NCBI GenBank assembly: GCA_025352585.1
Contig: JANXTD010000497.1
Coordinates: 1 to 22,847, forward strand
Length of the DNA: 22,847 nt
Origin: Fimbriiglobus sp.
GTDB lineage: Bacteria; Planctomycetota; Planctomycetia; Gemmatales; Gemmataceae
Direction: 5' to 3'
The stretch's first letter is position 1; each line of letters opens with the position of its first letter. The notes under the pieces were generated by a model that had not been told where the DNA came from, made no database searches, and was given only the letters and a program-made list of their open reading frames with translations. Made by a program: the position numbers and the translations under genes. Below, one piece after another: positions 16,376-22,847 of this stretch.

Positions 16376-18715
16376 TCAGTCGCTCGCCCGCACGGAATCG
16401 AAGACGGCCGTCGTCGAGGCGAACGTGTTGCCCGAGCACGTGACCATCCCGACTCGGCCCGCCGTGCCGATGGCGGCGGGGCGGGACACCAGCGGCTCCC
16501 CCCAGGTCACGCCGTCGGCGGACGTGTAGGCCCGGATGGCGTCGCCCGTTCGCACGAGTTTAAGGTGGATCGGCAGGGTCGCCTTGCCGACGACCTGACT
16601 CTGGTTGTCGTCCTGGTCCCCCGTTTTGCCCCGCCATCGGCACACGACCGCGCCGGACGATTCGACCTGGAGCAGAAAGAATCGGCCGCAACTCTCGGTC
16701 AGCGACTCCCGGATCATCAGCCCGGCGGCGGTCGGTGGCCGGCTGTCGGACGGGTAGGCGTTCGGGCCGCCGACGTTCGGGCCGAGGCTCTTGAGGCGGA
16801 CCGACAGTTCGACATCCCCTCGCGCCGGCCGACTGACGAAGACGCCCTGGTCGCGGACCCGCTCCCACCACGAGGTCATGGCGTGGCCGCACCCCGAGAG
16901 TCGAAACGTCCCGCCGGTCGCGTCCACCGAGCCGGGGACGGCCGGCGCGTTCAGTTCGTCGTAGCGCCACTCGGCCGGCAGGGTCGAGGGGCCGACGGTC
17001 ACGGTACACGTCCGCGTCTGCCGGCCGACGGTCGCCGTGACGACGCACTGGCCGGGCCGCTTGCCGACGACCACGGCGGTTTGCTCGCCGACCCGGCGGA
17101 CCGAGGCCACGGCCGGGTCGCTACTCTCCCAAGTCACCTCGCGCTCGAAGGAGTCGAGGGGGGCGAGCGTCGCGTTCAGCGTGGCCCGGCCGCCGGCCGG
17201 CAGCGTCAAGGCGGCGTGGTCGAGCGCCACCGAGTGGACCGCGACGCCCGCCCGGCACTCGACCTGTTCGTTCAACTCGACCGTCGAGACCTCGACGCCT
17301 TCGTTGGCGTCCCGCGCCACCAGATTCAAGCGGTAGGCGTTCCACTTGGCCGGCGCGGCGACGGTGAAAGTGCGGCGGGGGGCCGGCCCCGTGAAGCCGG
17401 GGGCGTCCCGCACGTCGAGCCGGGTCCACGTCCGGCCGCCGTCGTCGGAGCCGCACAGTTCGAGCGTTCGCGGCTGCCGCCGCTCCGTCGGGCACTCGAC
17501 GACGTAAGAGGTGACGAGGCGCTTCCGGCCGTCGGCGTGCTGGCACTGAATCCAGCTCGACCCGACGCGGTCGATCCACGACGTGACCCCGTTCTCCTCG
17601 CGGTCGAACGCCTTCGCCGCCGGGCTGTTGGCACCGACACTCCCGCGGCTCGTGATGAGGCAGCCGCCCGCCTGGGCGTAGTACGCGGTGTTCACCGTCA
17701 ACCCCGCCGGCCGGCCCTTGCCGGCGACCATGAGGTCTTCCAGCGCCGCCTCGACTTCCCGCTTCGGTCGCTTCCGGTCGAGGACCAGGTAGCCGTGGCT
17801 GCGTCCCCCGCCGGGCGTCCAGGTGTTGACTCCCGTCTTGGGGTCCACGGCGTTGGCCCCGCCCGTCACGACCCGGTACCACGGCTCCGCGCCCCGCACC
17901 GCGACGAGGCAAGACACCGGGTCCCAGCTCAGCCGGTCGCCGGCGTAGCCCACCCCTGGGTACGCGGCGTAGGCCAGGCTCAACGGGTTGTGTTCCGGCA
18001 TCTCGAAGGTGACCCGGCGGCCGGAGTTCGTCGAGCCGCCCTCGCCGTTGAACAGGATCTCGGTGGGCCAGTCGGAGCAGACGAGCGCCGCCGACGCGGG
18101 GTCCATTTTGAAGTTCCACTCCGCCTCGTTCGCCTTGGCGAACGGCGGGTAGTTGCCGCCCATGACGTCGAGCCGCTTCACCTTCCTGGCGACCAGCGAC
18201 TTCCCGTCCAGCGGGCTTTCGCCGTCGGCGCGGGACCCGAGCAGGTTCGCCAGGTTGCGGAGCGGGCCGACCGCCACCACGGTCACGCTGCGGTCGGGCT
18301 GCTTCGCCAGCAGTTGCCGGTAGAGCGTCACCGCGTCGGGGTAGTCCTTGCTCTCGGCAAACTTGTGGGGGAACCGGCGCGCGACCTCGGCGGTGTAGCC
18401 GGGGTTCGGCAGGAGCCCGGCGTCCTTCAGCGTGCCCACGGGGATGTCCGAGCGCCCGAACCACCCGTTGATCGCGTCCAGGCACGGCGCGACCGCCTTC
18501 GACGACGTACACCCGATGGTCCCGAGGAGTTTGGCCTCGCCCCGCTCGACCGCCCCGTGGAGGACGAACAACGCGCCGACGTCGTCGCAATCCCCCCCGG
18601 CGTCCGTGTCGAAGATGACGTTGCGGGGCGGTTCGGCGGCGCGGCCGGACGCCGTCGCGGGACTCCACGCGAGGACGACCCCGGCGACCCAACTGGTCCA
18701 ACGTCGCAGTCTCAT
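16376..18715 (-). CDS. Exported nucleoside-hydrolase-like protein with discoidin, BIG2 and jelly-roll modules
   Basis: 779 residues. A Sec signal peptide covers about residues 1-27 (Arg-rich start, hydrophobic core, cleavage near SGRAAEP). The inosine/uridine-preferring nucleoside hydrolase fold occupies about 32-345, opening with DTDAGGDCDD (36-45), the calcium/ribose-binding Asp cluster with a two-residue spacing variant. Residues 350-485 look like an F5/8 type C (discoidin, CBM32-like) module (WIDRVGSSWIQ, then a TLELCGSDDGG strand). Residues 492-575 are a bacterial Ig-like group 2 domain with VTWESSDPAVASV. Residues 580-779 resemble the DUF1349-type concanavalin-like fold (AGLMIRE, YTSADGVTW). 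The family hydrolyses N-glycosidic bonds of ribonucleosides; the carbohydrate-binding modules suggest an exported enzyme acting on a glycan-linked or other glycosidic substrate. The ATG 18715 follows GGAGG (18728-18724) by eight bases. It is the last gene of the exported-protein operon. Confidence 0.88.
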   Translation of the reverse strand: MRLRRWTSWVAGVVLAWSPATASGRAAEPPRNVIFDTDAGGDCDDVGALFVLHGAVERGEAKLLGTIGCTSSKAVAPCLDAINGWFGRSDIPVGTLKDAGLLPNPGYTAEVARRFPHKFAESKDYPDAVTLYRQLLAKQPDRSVTVVAVGPLRNLANLLGSRADGESPLDGKSLVARKVKRLDVMGGNYPPFAKANEAEWNFKMDPASAALVCSDWPTEILFNGEGGSTNSGRRVTFEMPEHNPLSLAYAAYPGVGYAGDRLSWDPVSCLVAVRGAEPWYRVVTGGANAVDPKTGVNTWTPGGGRSHGYLVLDRKRPKREVEAALEDLMVAGKGRPAGLTVNTAYYAQAGGCLITSRGSVGANSPAAKAFDREENGVTSWIDRVGSSWIQCQHADGRKRLVTSYVVECPTERRQPRTLELCGSDDGGRTWTRLDVRDAPGFTGPAPRRTFTVAAPAKWNAYRLNLVARDANEGVEVSTVELNEQVECRAGVAVHSVALDHAALTLPAGGRATLNATLAPLDSFEREVTWESSDPAVASVRRVGEQTAVVVGKRPGQCVVTATVGRQTRTCTVTVGPSTLPAEWRYDELNAPAVPGSVDATGGTFRLSGCGHAMTSWWERVRDQGVFVSRPARGDVELSVRLKSLGPNVGGPNAYPSDSRPPTAAGLMIRESLTESCGRFFLLQVESSGAVVCRWRGKTGDQDDNQSQVVGKATLPIHLKLVRTGDAIRAYTSADGVTWGEPLVSRPAAIGTAGRVGMVTCSGNTFASTTAVFDSVRASD

Positions 18716-18776
18716 GGGATGACCCTCCGCCGCCGAACGAATCCACTCAGCCGCCGGCGGCGCTTGGGGCGGCTGG
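18716..18776 (-). other. 61-bp operon spacer with a GC palindrome
   Basis: Contains GCCGCCGGCGGC at 18750-18761, a perfect 12-base palindrome, and the GGAGG of the next gene. No T-run is present, so no terminator is proposed. Confidence 0.4.
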
Positions 18777-21446
18777 CTACTTGACCGGTTTCACGGCGAC
18801 GACGGCGTCGGCGAAGGCCTTGCCGATCGGGGCGAGGATCTTGGCGGCCCCGAGGTAGTGGTAGCCCCCGTTGGAGACGCCCTGCCCCAGGCGCTTCAAT
18901 TGCTCCGCCGTGAACGCCTCCGCGACGGCCTTTTGGCGGGCGACGGTTTTCTCCTTCGCGGTCCGCTTCGGACCTTTCTTCGCGTCCCGCTCGAACTGGT
19001 CGTTCAACTTCTCCATCTTCTGGTGCAGCGAGTCGAGTTCGTCGTCCCAGAAGGGTGCCGTCTCGACCGCCACCACGTTGCCCTTGAACTCCGGTAGCGC
19101 CAGCGGCGCGCGTTGGGCCTGGCGGAAGTGCATCTGGGGGGCCTTTTCGCCCTCCGCCACGCCGCCGATCCCCATGACGCCGATCACGAAGGGCATCTTC
19201 GGGGCCTTGAGGTCCTTGCGGACGTCGCGGACGAGGTGCGCCAGCAACTCGCCGTACAGGTCGTAGCCGCCGGGCTTCATCCGCTTGTCGTAGGTCCAGT
19301 CGGAGACCAAGTCGTTGAACCCCTGGAACCAGACGAACCCGGCCAGTTCGTAACCCTGGCTCTCGTCGTAGTCCGGCACGACCCGCTTGATGTCCGCCGT
19401 CACCTTCCGCACGTGGTCGATCATGTGGCGGTAGAACTGGCCCGTGGCCTTGACCTTCTCGGCCTGGATCTTCTCCAGGTCGTCGCCCCGCCGCTTGCAC
19501 TGGGCCAACTCGGAGTCGCTCCACACATACGCCCCGGCGCTGGGCGGGCGGAAGTCGGTGTGCAAACTCCGGCCGCCCCAGGAAGTCTTGATGAGGAGTA
19601 CCGGTTCGCCCAGCAGCTTCTCCACGGTGATGCCGAAGGTGAACTCCGGCCCGATCTTGTCGGACGGGGCACCGAACCCGGCCGTGAGCTTGCCCTTCTG
19701 CTCCCGCAAATCCGTGTAGGCGTCGCCGAGGCAGCCGACCGACGAGATCCGGACCGTCTCGCACACCTTCGGCTTGCCGTCGGGGCCGCGCATCTCTTGG
19801 AGGAGCGGGGCCGTCTTCGGGTCGCCGGCCAGCGAATCGAACGTCGAAATCCTCGCGTGCCCCTGCATGTTCGACTGCCCGGCGAGGACGAAGACTTTCA
19901 GCGGCTTGCCGGCGGGCTTGGCGACCTTTTGGGGGCGGCCCTTGACCTCCTTGCCCGTCATCACGAGGCTCTTCTTGGGGACGCTCAGGATGAACGCCAC
20001 CACCGAGGACGCGGTCATGCGGGAGTCGGGGCCGTAGCCGGCGTTGTCCCGGTTCGGCTGGTAGTAGAAACTGCCGTCGGCGCAGTGCGCCATCGTGAAC
20101 CACCAGCGGTTCTCGTCCATCAGCTTGCGGAAGCTGTCGGGGTCGGCGCTCGCGGCGAGGGCCGCGTAGGCCATCCCCATCGCCGGCGAGCCGTGGGTGT
20201 CGGGGAAACTCTGCGGGTGCCGGCCGATCACTTTGGCGTGGGCCAGCGCCCGCTCGCGGTAGGCGGGGTCGCCGTAGGGGCTGAGGGCGTTGGCGACGCC
20301 AGCCGCGCCGGTCCGGCCCAGGTCGGCCCAGCCGTCCGGCCCGCCGCCGACCTTGTCGCCGTACCAGACGTAGCCGCCCTTCCCGGTCCCCCGCTTGAGG
20401 AACTCGTACGCCGCGTCGTGGGCCTGGCGGTCGACCGCGACGCCGCAGCGGTGCATCAGCGCGTACGACAGCGCCCCCTGGCCGGTGAGCATGGCGATGG
20501 GGCCGTACCCCTCGAAGCCGGGGTTGTGCCCCCAGCCGCCGTGCGAGTCCTTCGGCCCCTTCGGGAAGTCGTCCGGGTGGGACTTCTCGGACCTCGGGTC
20601 GATCTGCGACCTCCGGAGGTACTGGCTCTTGGCGACGCGGTCGTAAACCCGCTGCAACTCCGGCACCACCCACGGCTCGCCCGTCGCCAGGTGGTACTCG
20701 CTGAGCACGATCGCCGCGCTCATGTAGCTCCAGTTGATGAGCGACAGGTCTGCGGTCCGCGTCGCCCCGCAGTGGTACTTCGCGTTCAGCGCGACGGCCG
20801 GCAGGTACTTCGCCTCGCCGCTGGCCAGCAGCGCGAGCGGGGCGAACGTGTTGTGGACGGGGTCGCCGAACGAGCCGTCCTTCGCCTGGTGATCCACGAG
20901 GTACTTCAGCAACTCCGCGAGGACCTTGTCCGACTTCGCGCACCGGTCCGGGTAGGTCGCGGAGTACGCCCCGTACTTCGTCCCGACCCCGAGTTCGACT
21001 TCGACGACCTCCTTGCCGCGCCGAAGCGTGAGCGCGAGTTTCCCCCCGCGCTCGGCGGCCTGACACTCGTCGAGAACCTTGGCGAGTTCCGAGACCGGCC
21101 CGTCGGCACCGAACACCTTCTCGCCGTAGCCGTTGCGGTGCTTCTCCGCGAACCGCCGGCCGCCGGCACCGACGACGCGGTCGCCGACCTTAACGAGGCC
21201 GTCGGCGGGCGACTTCGGGAACACGTACTGGATGAGCAAGGCCTTGGGCTCGTCGGCGACCAACTGGGCGCGCAGGCCGGTGACCCCGAGGTTGTAGAAC
21301 CAGCCGGGCACCTCCGCGTCCGGCCCCGACTCCGCCCGCTGGTCCCAGGGGCCGGTCTTGCCGTAATCGACCTGGGCCTGCGCGGGCCACGCCGGGCCGG
21401 CGAGCACGAGAATCGCGAGTCCGAGCGACAGGGGGCGGCGAGCCAT
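18777..21446 (-). CDS. Exported PDZ + alpha/alpha-toroid + SASA esterase fusion
   Basis: 889 residues. A signal peptide covers about 1-25 (cleavage near AQAQV). Residues 52-155 look PDZ-like (LVADEPKALLIQYVFPKSPA, then VKVGDRVVGAGG). Residues 165-490 form a helical repeat region of the DUF6288/prenyltransferase-like toroid type, with Gly/Trp-rich loops such as DGSFGDP, HGGWGHNPGFEGYGP and DGSFYYQPNRDN. A short linker precedes a sialate O-acetylesterase (SASA, SGNH hydrolase) domain at about 517-885: GQSNMQG (523-529, nucleophile Ser525), SWGG (622-625), WFQGFND (706-712) and the general-base His863 in GYHYLG. All blocks are intact, so the esterase should be active, removing acetyl or other acyl groups from glycans. 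A charged helix at 805-850 interrupts the esterase. Start ATG 21446 has AGGA (21457-21454) seven bases upstream. It lies 23 bases after the lipoprotein gene. Confidence 0.9.
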   Translation of the reverse strand: MARRPLSLGLAILVLAGPAWPAQAQVDYGKTGPWDQRAESGPDAEVPGWFYNLGVTGLRAQLVADEPKALLIQYVFPKSPADGLVKVGDRVVGAGGRRFAEKHRNGYGEKVFGADGPVSELAKVLDECQAAERGGKLALTLRRGKEVVEVELGVGTKYGAYSATYPDRCAKSDKVLAELLKYLVDHQAKDGSFGDPVHNTFAPLALLASGEAKYLPAVALNAKYHCGATRTADLSLINWSYMSAAIVLSEYHLATGEPWVVPELQRVYDRVAKSQYLRRSQIDPRSEKSHPDDFPKGPKDSHGGWGHNPGFEGYGPIAMLTGQGALSYALMHRCGVAVDRQAHDAAYEFLKRGTGKGGYVWYGDKVGGGPDGWADLGRTGAAGVANALSPYGDPAYRERALAHAKVIGRHPQSFPDTHGSPAMGMAYAALAASADPDSFRKLMDENRWWFTMAHCADGSFYYQPNRDNAGYGPDSRMTASSVVAFILSVPKKSLVMTGKEVKGRPQKVAKPAGKPLKVFVLAGQSNMQGHARISTFDSLAGDPKTAPLLQEMRGPDGKPKVCETVRISSVGCLGDAYTDLREQKGKLTAGFGAPSDKIGPEFTFGITVEKLLGEPVLLIKTSWGGRSLHTDFRPPSAGAYVWSDSELAQCKRRGDDLEKIQAEKVKATGQFYRHMIDHVRKVTADIKRVVPDYDESQGYELAGFVWFQGFNDLVSDWTYDKRMKPGGYDLYGELLAHLVRDVRKDLKAPKMPFVIGVMGIGGVAEGEKAPQMHFRQAQRAPLALPEFKGNVVAVETAPFWDDELDSLHQKMEKLNDQFERDAKKGPKRTAKEKTVARQKAVAEAFTAEQLKRLGQGVSNGGYHYLGAAKILAPIGKAFADAVVAVKPVK

Positions 21447-21469
21447 TGAGTTGTCCTGTTCGGGGGAGG

Positions 21470-22201
21470 TTACTTCACGACCACCGGCAGCGTGTCGGCG
21501 TCGGCCGGGGCGACCGGCGGCGTCGGCTGGCGGCGCAGTTGCTCCGCCAACTCGAACGGGTCGGGCAGCCGCAGCAGCGTGGCGATTTCGCGCACGAACG
21601 GCCGCGACAGCGGCGTGAAGACGATCTGGGCCGCGACGATCTCCTCCACCGCGTCGTCGGCCGTCGGCTTCTCGGGGCGCTGCCGGGCTTGCCGCGGCAG
21701 GTCGCCGGCGGTCAGCGGCGGCGCGGGCGTCGGCGGCCGCAGCGACACCGTCTCCGGCAGCTTCAGCGACCCCGTCTCCTGGACCGTGGCCAGCCCGAAG
21801 TCGGCCGGCAGCCCCTCCGGCGGCGGTGACGGCCGGGCCGCCTTGCCCGGCGCGAGCGGCAGTTCCGGCACCCCCAACTTGGGCGGCGTCGCCGGCAACT
21901 CGCCGCGGTCGATCGCTGAGGCGCGCGGCTTCGGGGCCTTGACCGTCGGCAGCGGCAGCGGGGCCGGCGACTGCGGCGCGGTCACCGCCGCGACCGCCTG
22001 GCCGCCCAGGTCGGTCATCGGCCGGTACGGCACCGCCGCGACTGGAGGCGGCACAACTGGGGCGACCGGGGCCGGCGTCTCATCGACGGCCACGACCACG
22101 GCGACCGGCGTGGCCGGCTCGTTCAGGGCCGGCTCGCCGCGGCTACAGCCGGCGACGGCGACGGCGGCGGCGAGGGTCAGCGGGCGGAGGCGGAGCGTCA
22201 C
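21470..22201 (-). CDS. Proline-rich lipoprotein, unknown function
   Basis: 243 residues, GTG start. The N-terminus MTLRLRPLTLAAAVAVAGC is a lipoprotein signal with lipobox VAGC, so Cys19 should be lipidated and the protein anchored to a membrane. Residues 25-165 are a Pro/Ala/Val-rich, low-complexity stalk. Residues 180-225 form a compact conserved-looking segment (VEEIVAAQIVFTPLSRPFV, then IATLLRLPDPFELAEQL), and the tail ends in VVVK. The GTG overlaps the TGA of the YdjY-like gene by four bases (GTGA), indicating translational coupling, and no strong SD precedes it. The stalk may span periplasm or wall while the C-terminal segment binds a partner; the next gene product is the obvious candidate. 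No family recognised. Confidence 0.82.
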   Translation of the reverse strand: MTLRLRPLTLAAAVAVAGCSRGEPALNEPATPVAVVVAVDETPAPVAPVVPPPVAAVPYRPMTDLGGQAVAAVTAPQSPAPLPLPTVKAPKPRASAIDRGELPATPPKLGVPELPLAPGKAARPSPPPEGLPADFGLATVQETGSLKLPETVSLRPPTPAPPLTAGDLPRQARQRPEKPTADDAVEEIVAAQIVFTPLSRPFVREIATLLRLPDPFELAEQLRRQPTPPVAPADADTLPVVVK

Positions 22202-22847
22202 TTGGCACCCACTTCAAGAATCAGTTTCACGGCGGTGCCTTCCGGCGGCAGGGCATCCTTGTTCACGTCGAGTTTCAGGTACTTCTCCTCGGCCATCGTC
22301 AGCGACGACTGGCAGACCGTCTCGTCGGTCACGGGGAAGATCGCCAGCAGCGTGCCGGTCAGGTCGGCCCCGTAGACCGTCCCCGGCTTGCCCGGCTCGA
22401 CTTCGACCTGGGCCGACCCGGTGAACAGGAACTTGACCCCCTTCGGCAGCGGCTTCTTCGTCTTCGGGTCGAGGAGCACCTTGTCCATCGTCAGCCGTTT
22501 GGCGGTACCGTCGGGCTGGGTCACCTCGATGAACACGGTGACCTCCGGGCCGACCGCCTTGGCCCCCTCGCCGCGCGCCGGCTTGCCGGGCTTGGCCCCG
22601 AGGCCTTCGAGTGCCTTGTGCACCGCACTCGGCAGCACGTCGGTGGTGACGACGGTCTCGTGGGCCTTGCCCTTCTTGCCGTCGCGGTAGGCCCAGGTGG
22701 CGATGACCTCGATGGGGTAGACCTGGTCGAGGTGCGCGAGTTTCCGCGGGGCGATTTTCGCGTCGATCGTCACCGTGCGCTTCTCGGCGTCGACGGCGAG
22801 TCCGGGGACCGCCGGCGGGTCGGCGGCGACGGTCGCGACGGCGAGCA
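22198..22847 (-). CDS. YdjY-like exported protein, N-terminus beyond the right edge
   Basis: The frame is open to the right edge; the visible part begins in what looks like the end of a signal peptide (LAVATVAADPPAVPG), so the true start is outside the window and the ATG-like start at 22773 (GTG) is not the real one. The mature part reads VDAEKRTVTIDAKI, then KAHETVVTTDVLPSAVHKAL and GLGAKPGKP. These match the pattern of YdjY-type domains common in planctomycetes: a VD-KR-V-VDA strand followed by KxHE and an A-HAALL-GAKPG helix. The domain's function is not established. About 216 residues are visible. The stop overlaps the start of the lipoprotein gene by four bases, so the pair is translationally coupled. 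Confidence 0.78.
   Translation of the reverse strand, partial: LAVATVAADPPAVPGLAVDAEKRTVTIDAKIAPRKLAHLDQVYPIEVIATWAYRDGKKGKAHETVVTTDVLPSAVHKALEGLGAKPGKPARGEGAKAVGPEVTVFIEVTQPDGTAKRLTMDKVLLDPKTKKPLPKGVKFLFTGSAQVEVEPGKPGTVYGADLTGTLLAIFPVTDETVCQSSLTMAEEKYLKLDVNKDALPPEGTAVKLILEVGAK

Noticed and set aside
16328..18784. 818-codon plus-strand ORF
   Set aside because: Lies opposite the nucleoside-hydrolase gene, which has clear domains; product is Arg/Asp/Val-rich shadow.
18712..21066. 784-codon minus-strand ORF in another frame
   Set aside because: Same strand as the SASA fusion but out of frame; Arg/Gly-rich shadow with no signal peptide or motif.
19113..21449. 778-codon plus-strand ORF
   Set aside because: Lies opposite the SASA fusion gene, whose catalytic motifs are unambiguous.
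1..22847. CRISPR arrays, tRNA or rRNA genes, insertion-sequence ends
   Set aside because: No regularly spaced repeats, no tRNA or rRNA landmarks and no transposase or terminal inverted repeats were found by eye on either strand.

Overview
The window is a very GC-rich bacterial fragment in which every convincing gene lies on the minus strand, so transcription runs from right to left. Codon use (G/C at almost every third position), exported multidomain enzymes with Sec signal peptides or lipoboxes, a YdjY-like protein and a PDZ/toroid/SASA fusion suggest a planctomycete of the Gemmata type. This placement is inferred from protein character, not from a marker gene.

Right-hand region (16376-22847): four genes in tight succession look like one operon for exported proteins. 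In transcription order they are a YdjY-like protein cut by the window edge, a proline-rich lipoprotein overlapping it by 4 nt, an 889-residue PDZ + alpha/alpha-toroid + SASA (SGNH esterase) fusion, and a 779-residue nucleoside-hydrolase-like protein with discoidin-like, Ig-like (BIG2) and jelly-roll modules. All appear to act outside the cytoplasm.

Middle gap (15757-16375): about 620 bases with no convincing large gene. It holds an AT-rich island with a perfect palindrome next to the downstream gene set, a compact perfect hairpin, and one plus-strand 35-codon ORF behind a textbook Shine-Dalgarno sequence.

Left-hand region (1-15756): a five-gene leftward cassette. It comprises a 120-residue two-helix membrane protein, an Amidase_6-like papain-fold hydrolase that needs a +1 frameshift correction, a 143-residue unknown, an 11.4-kb gene for a 3812-residue beta-rich giant protein, and at least 874 residues of another unknown large protein running off the left edge. 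None of the last four shows an export signal. The layout of small membrane protein, cell-wall-type hydrolase and giant structural-looking protein is the most promising candidate for an undescribed system here. A holin/lysin-like release arrangement is one hypothesis, but nothing in the sequence proves it.

No rRNA, tRNA, CRISPR array, insertion sequence or origin was recognised. Several very long plus-strand ORFs are antisense shadows caused by base composition.
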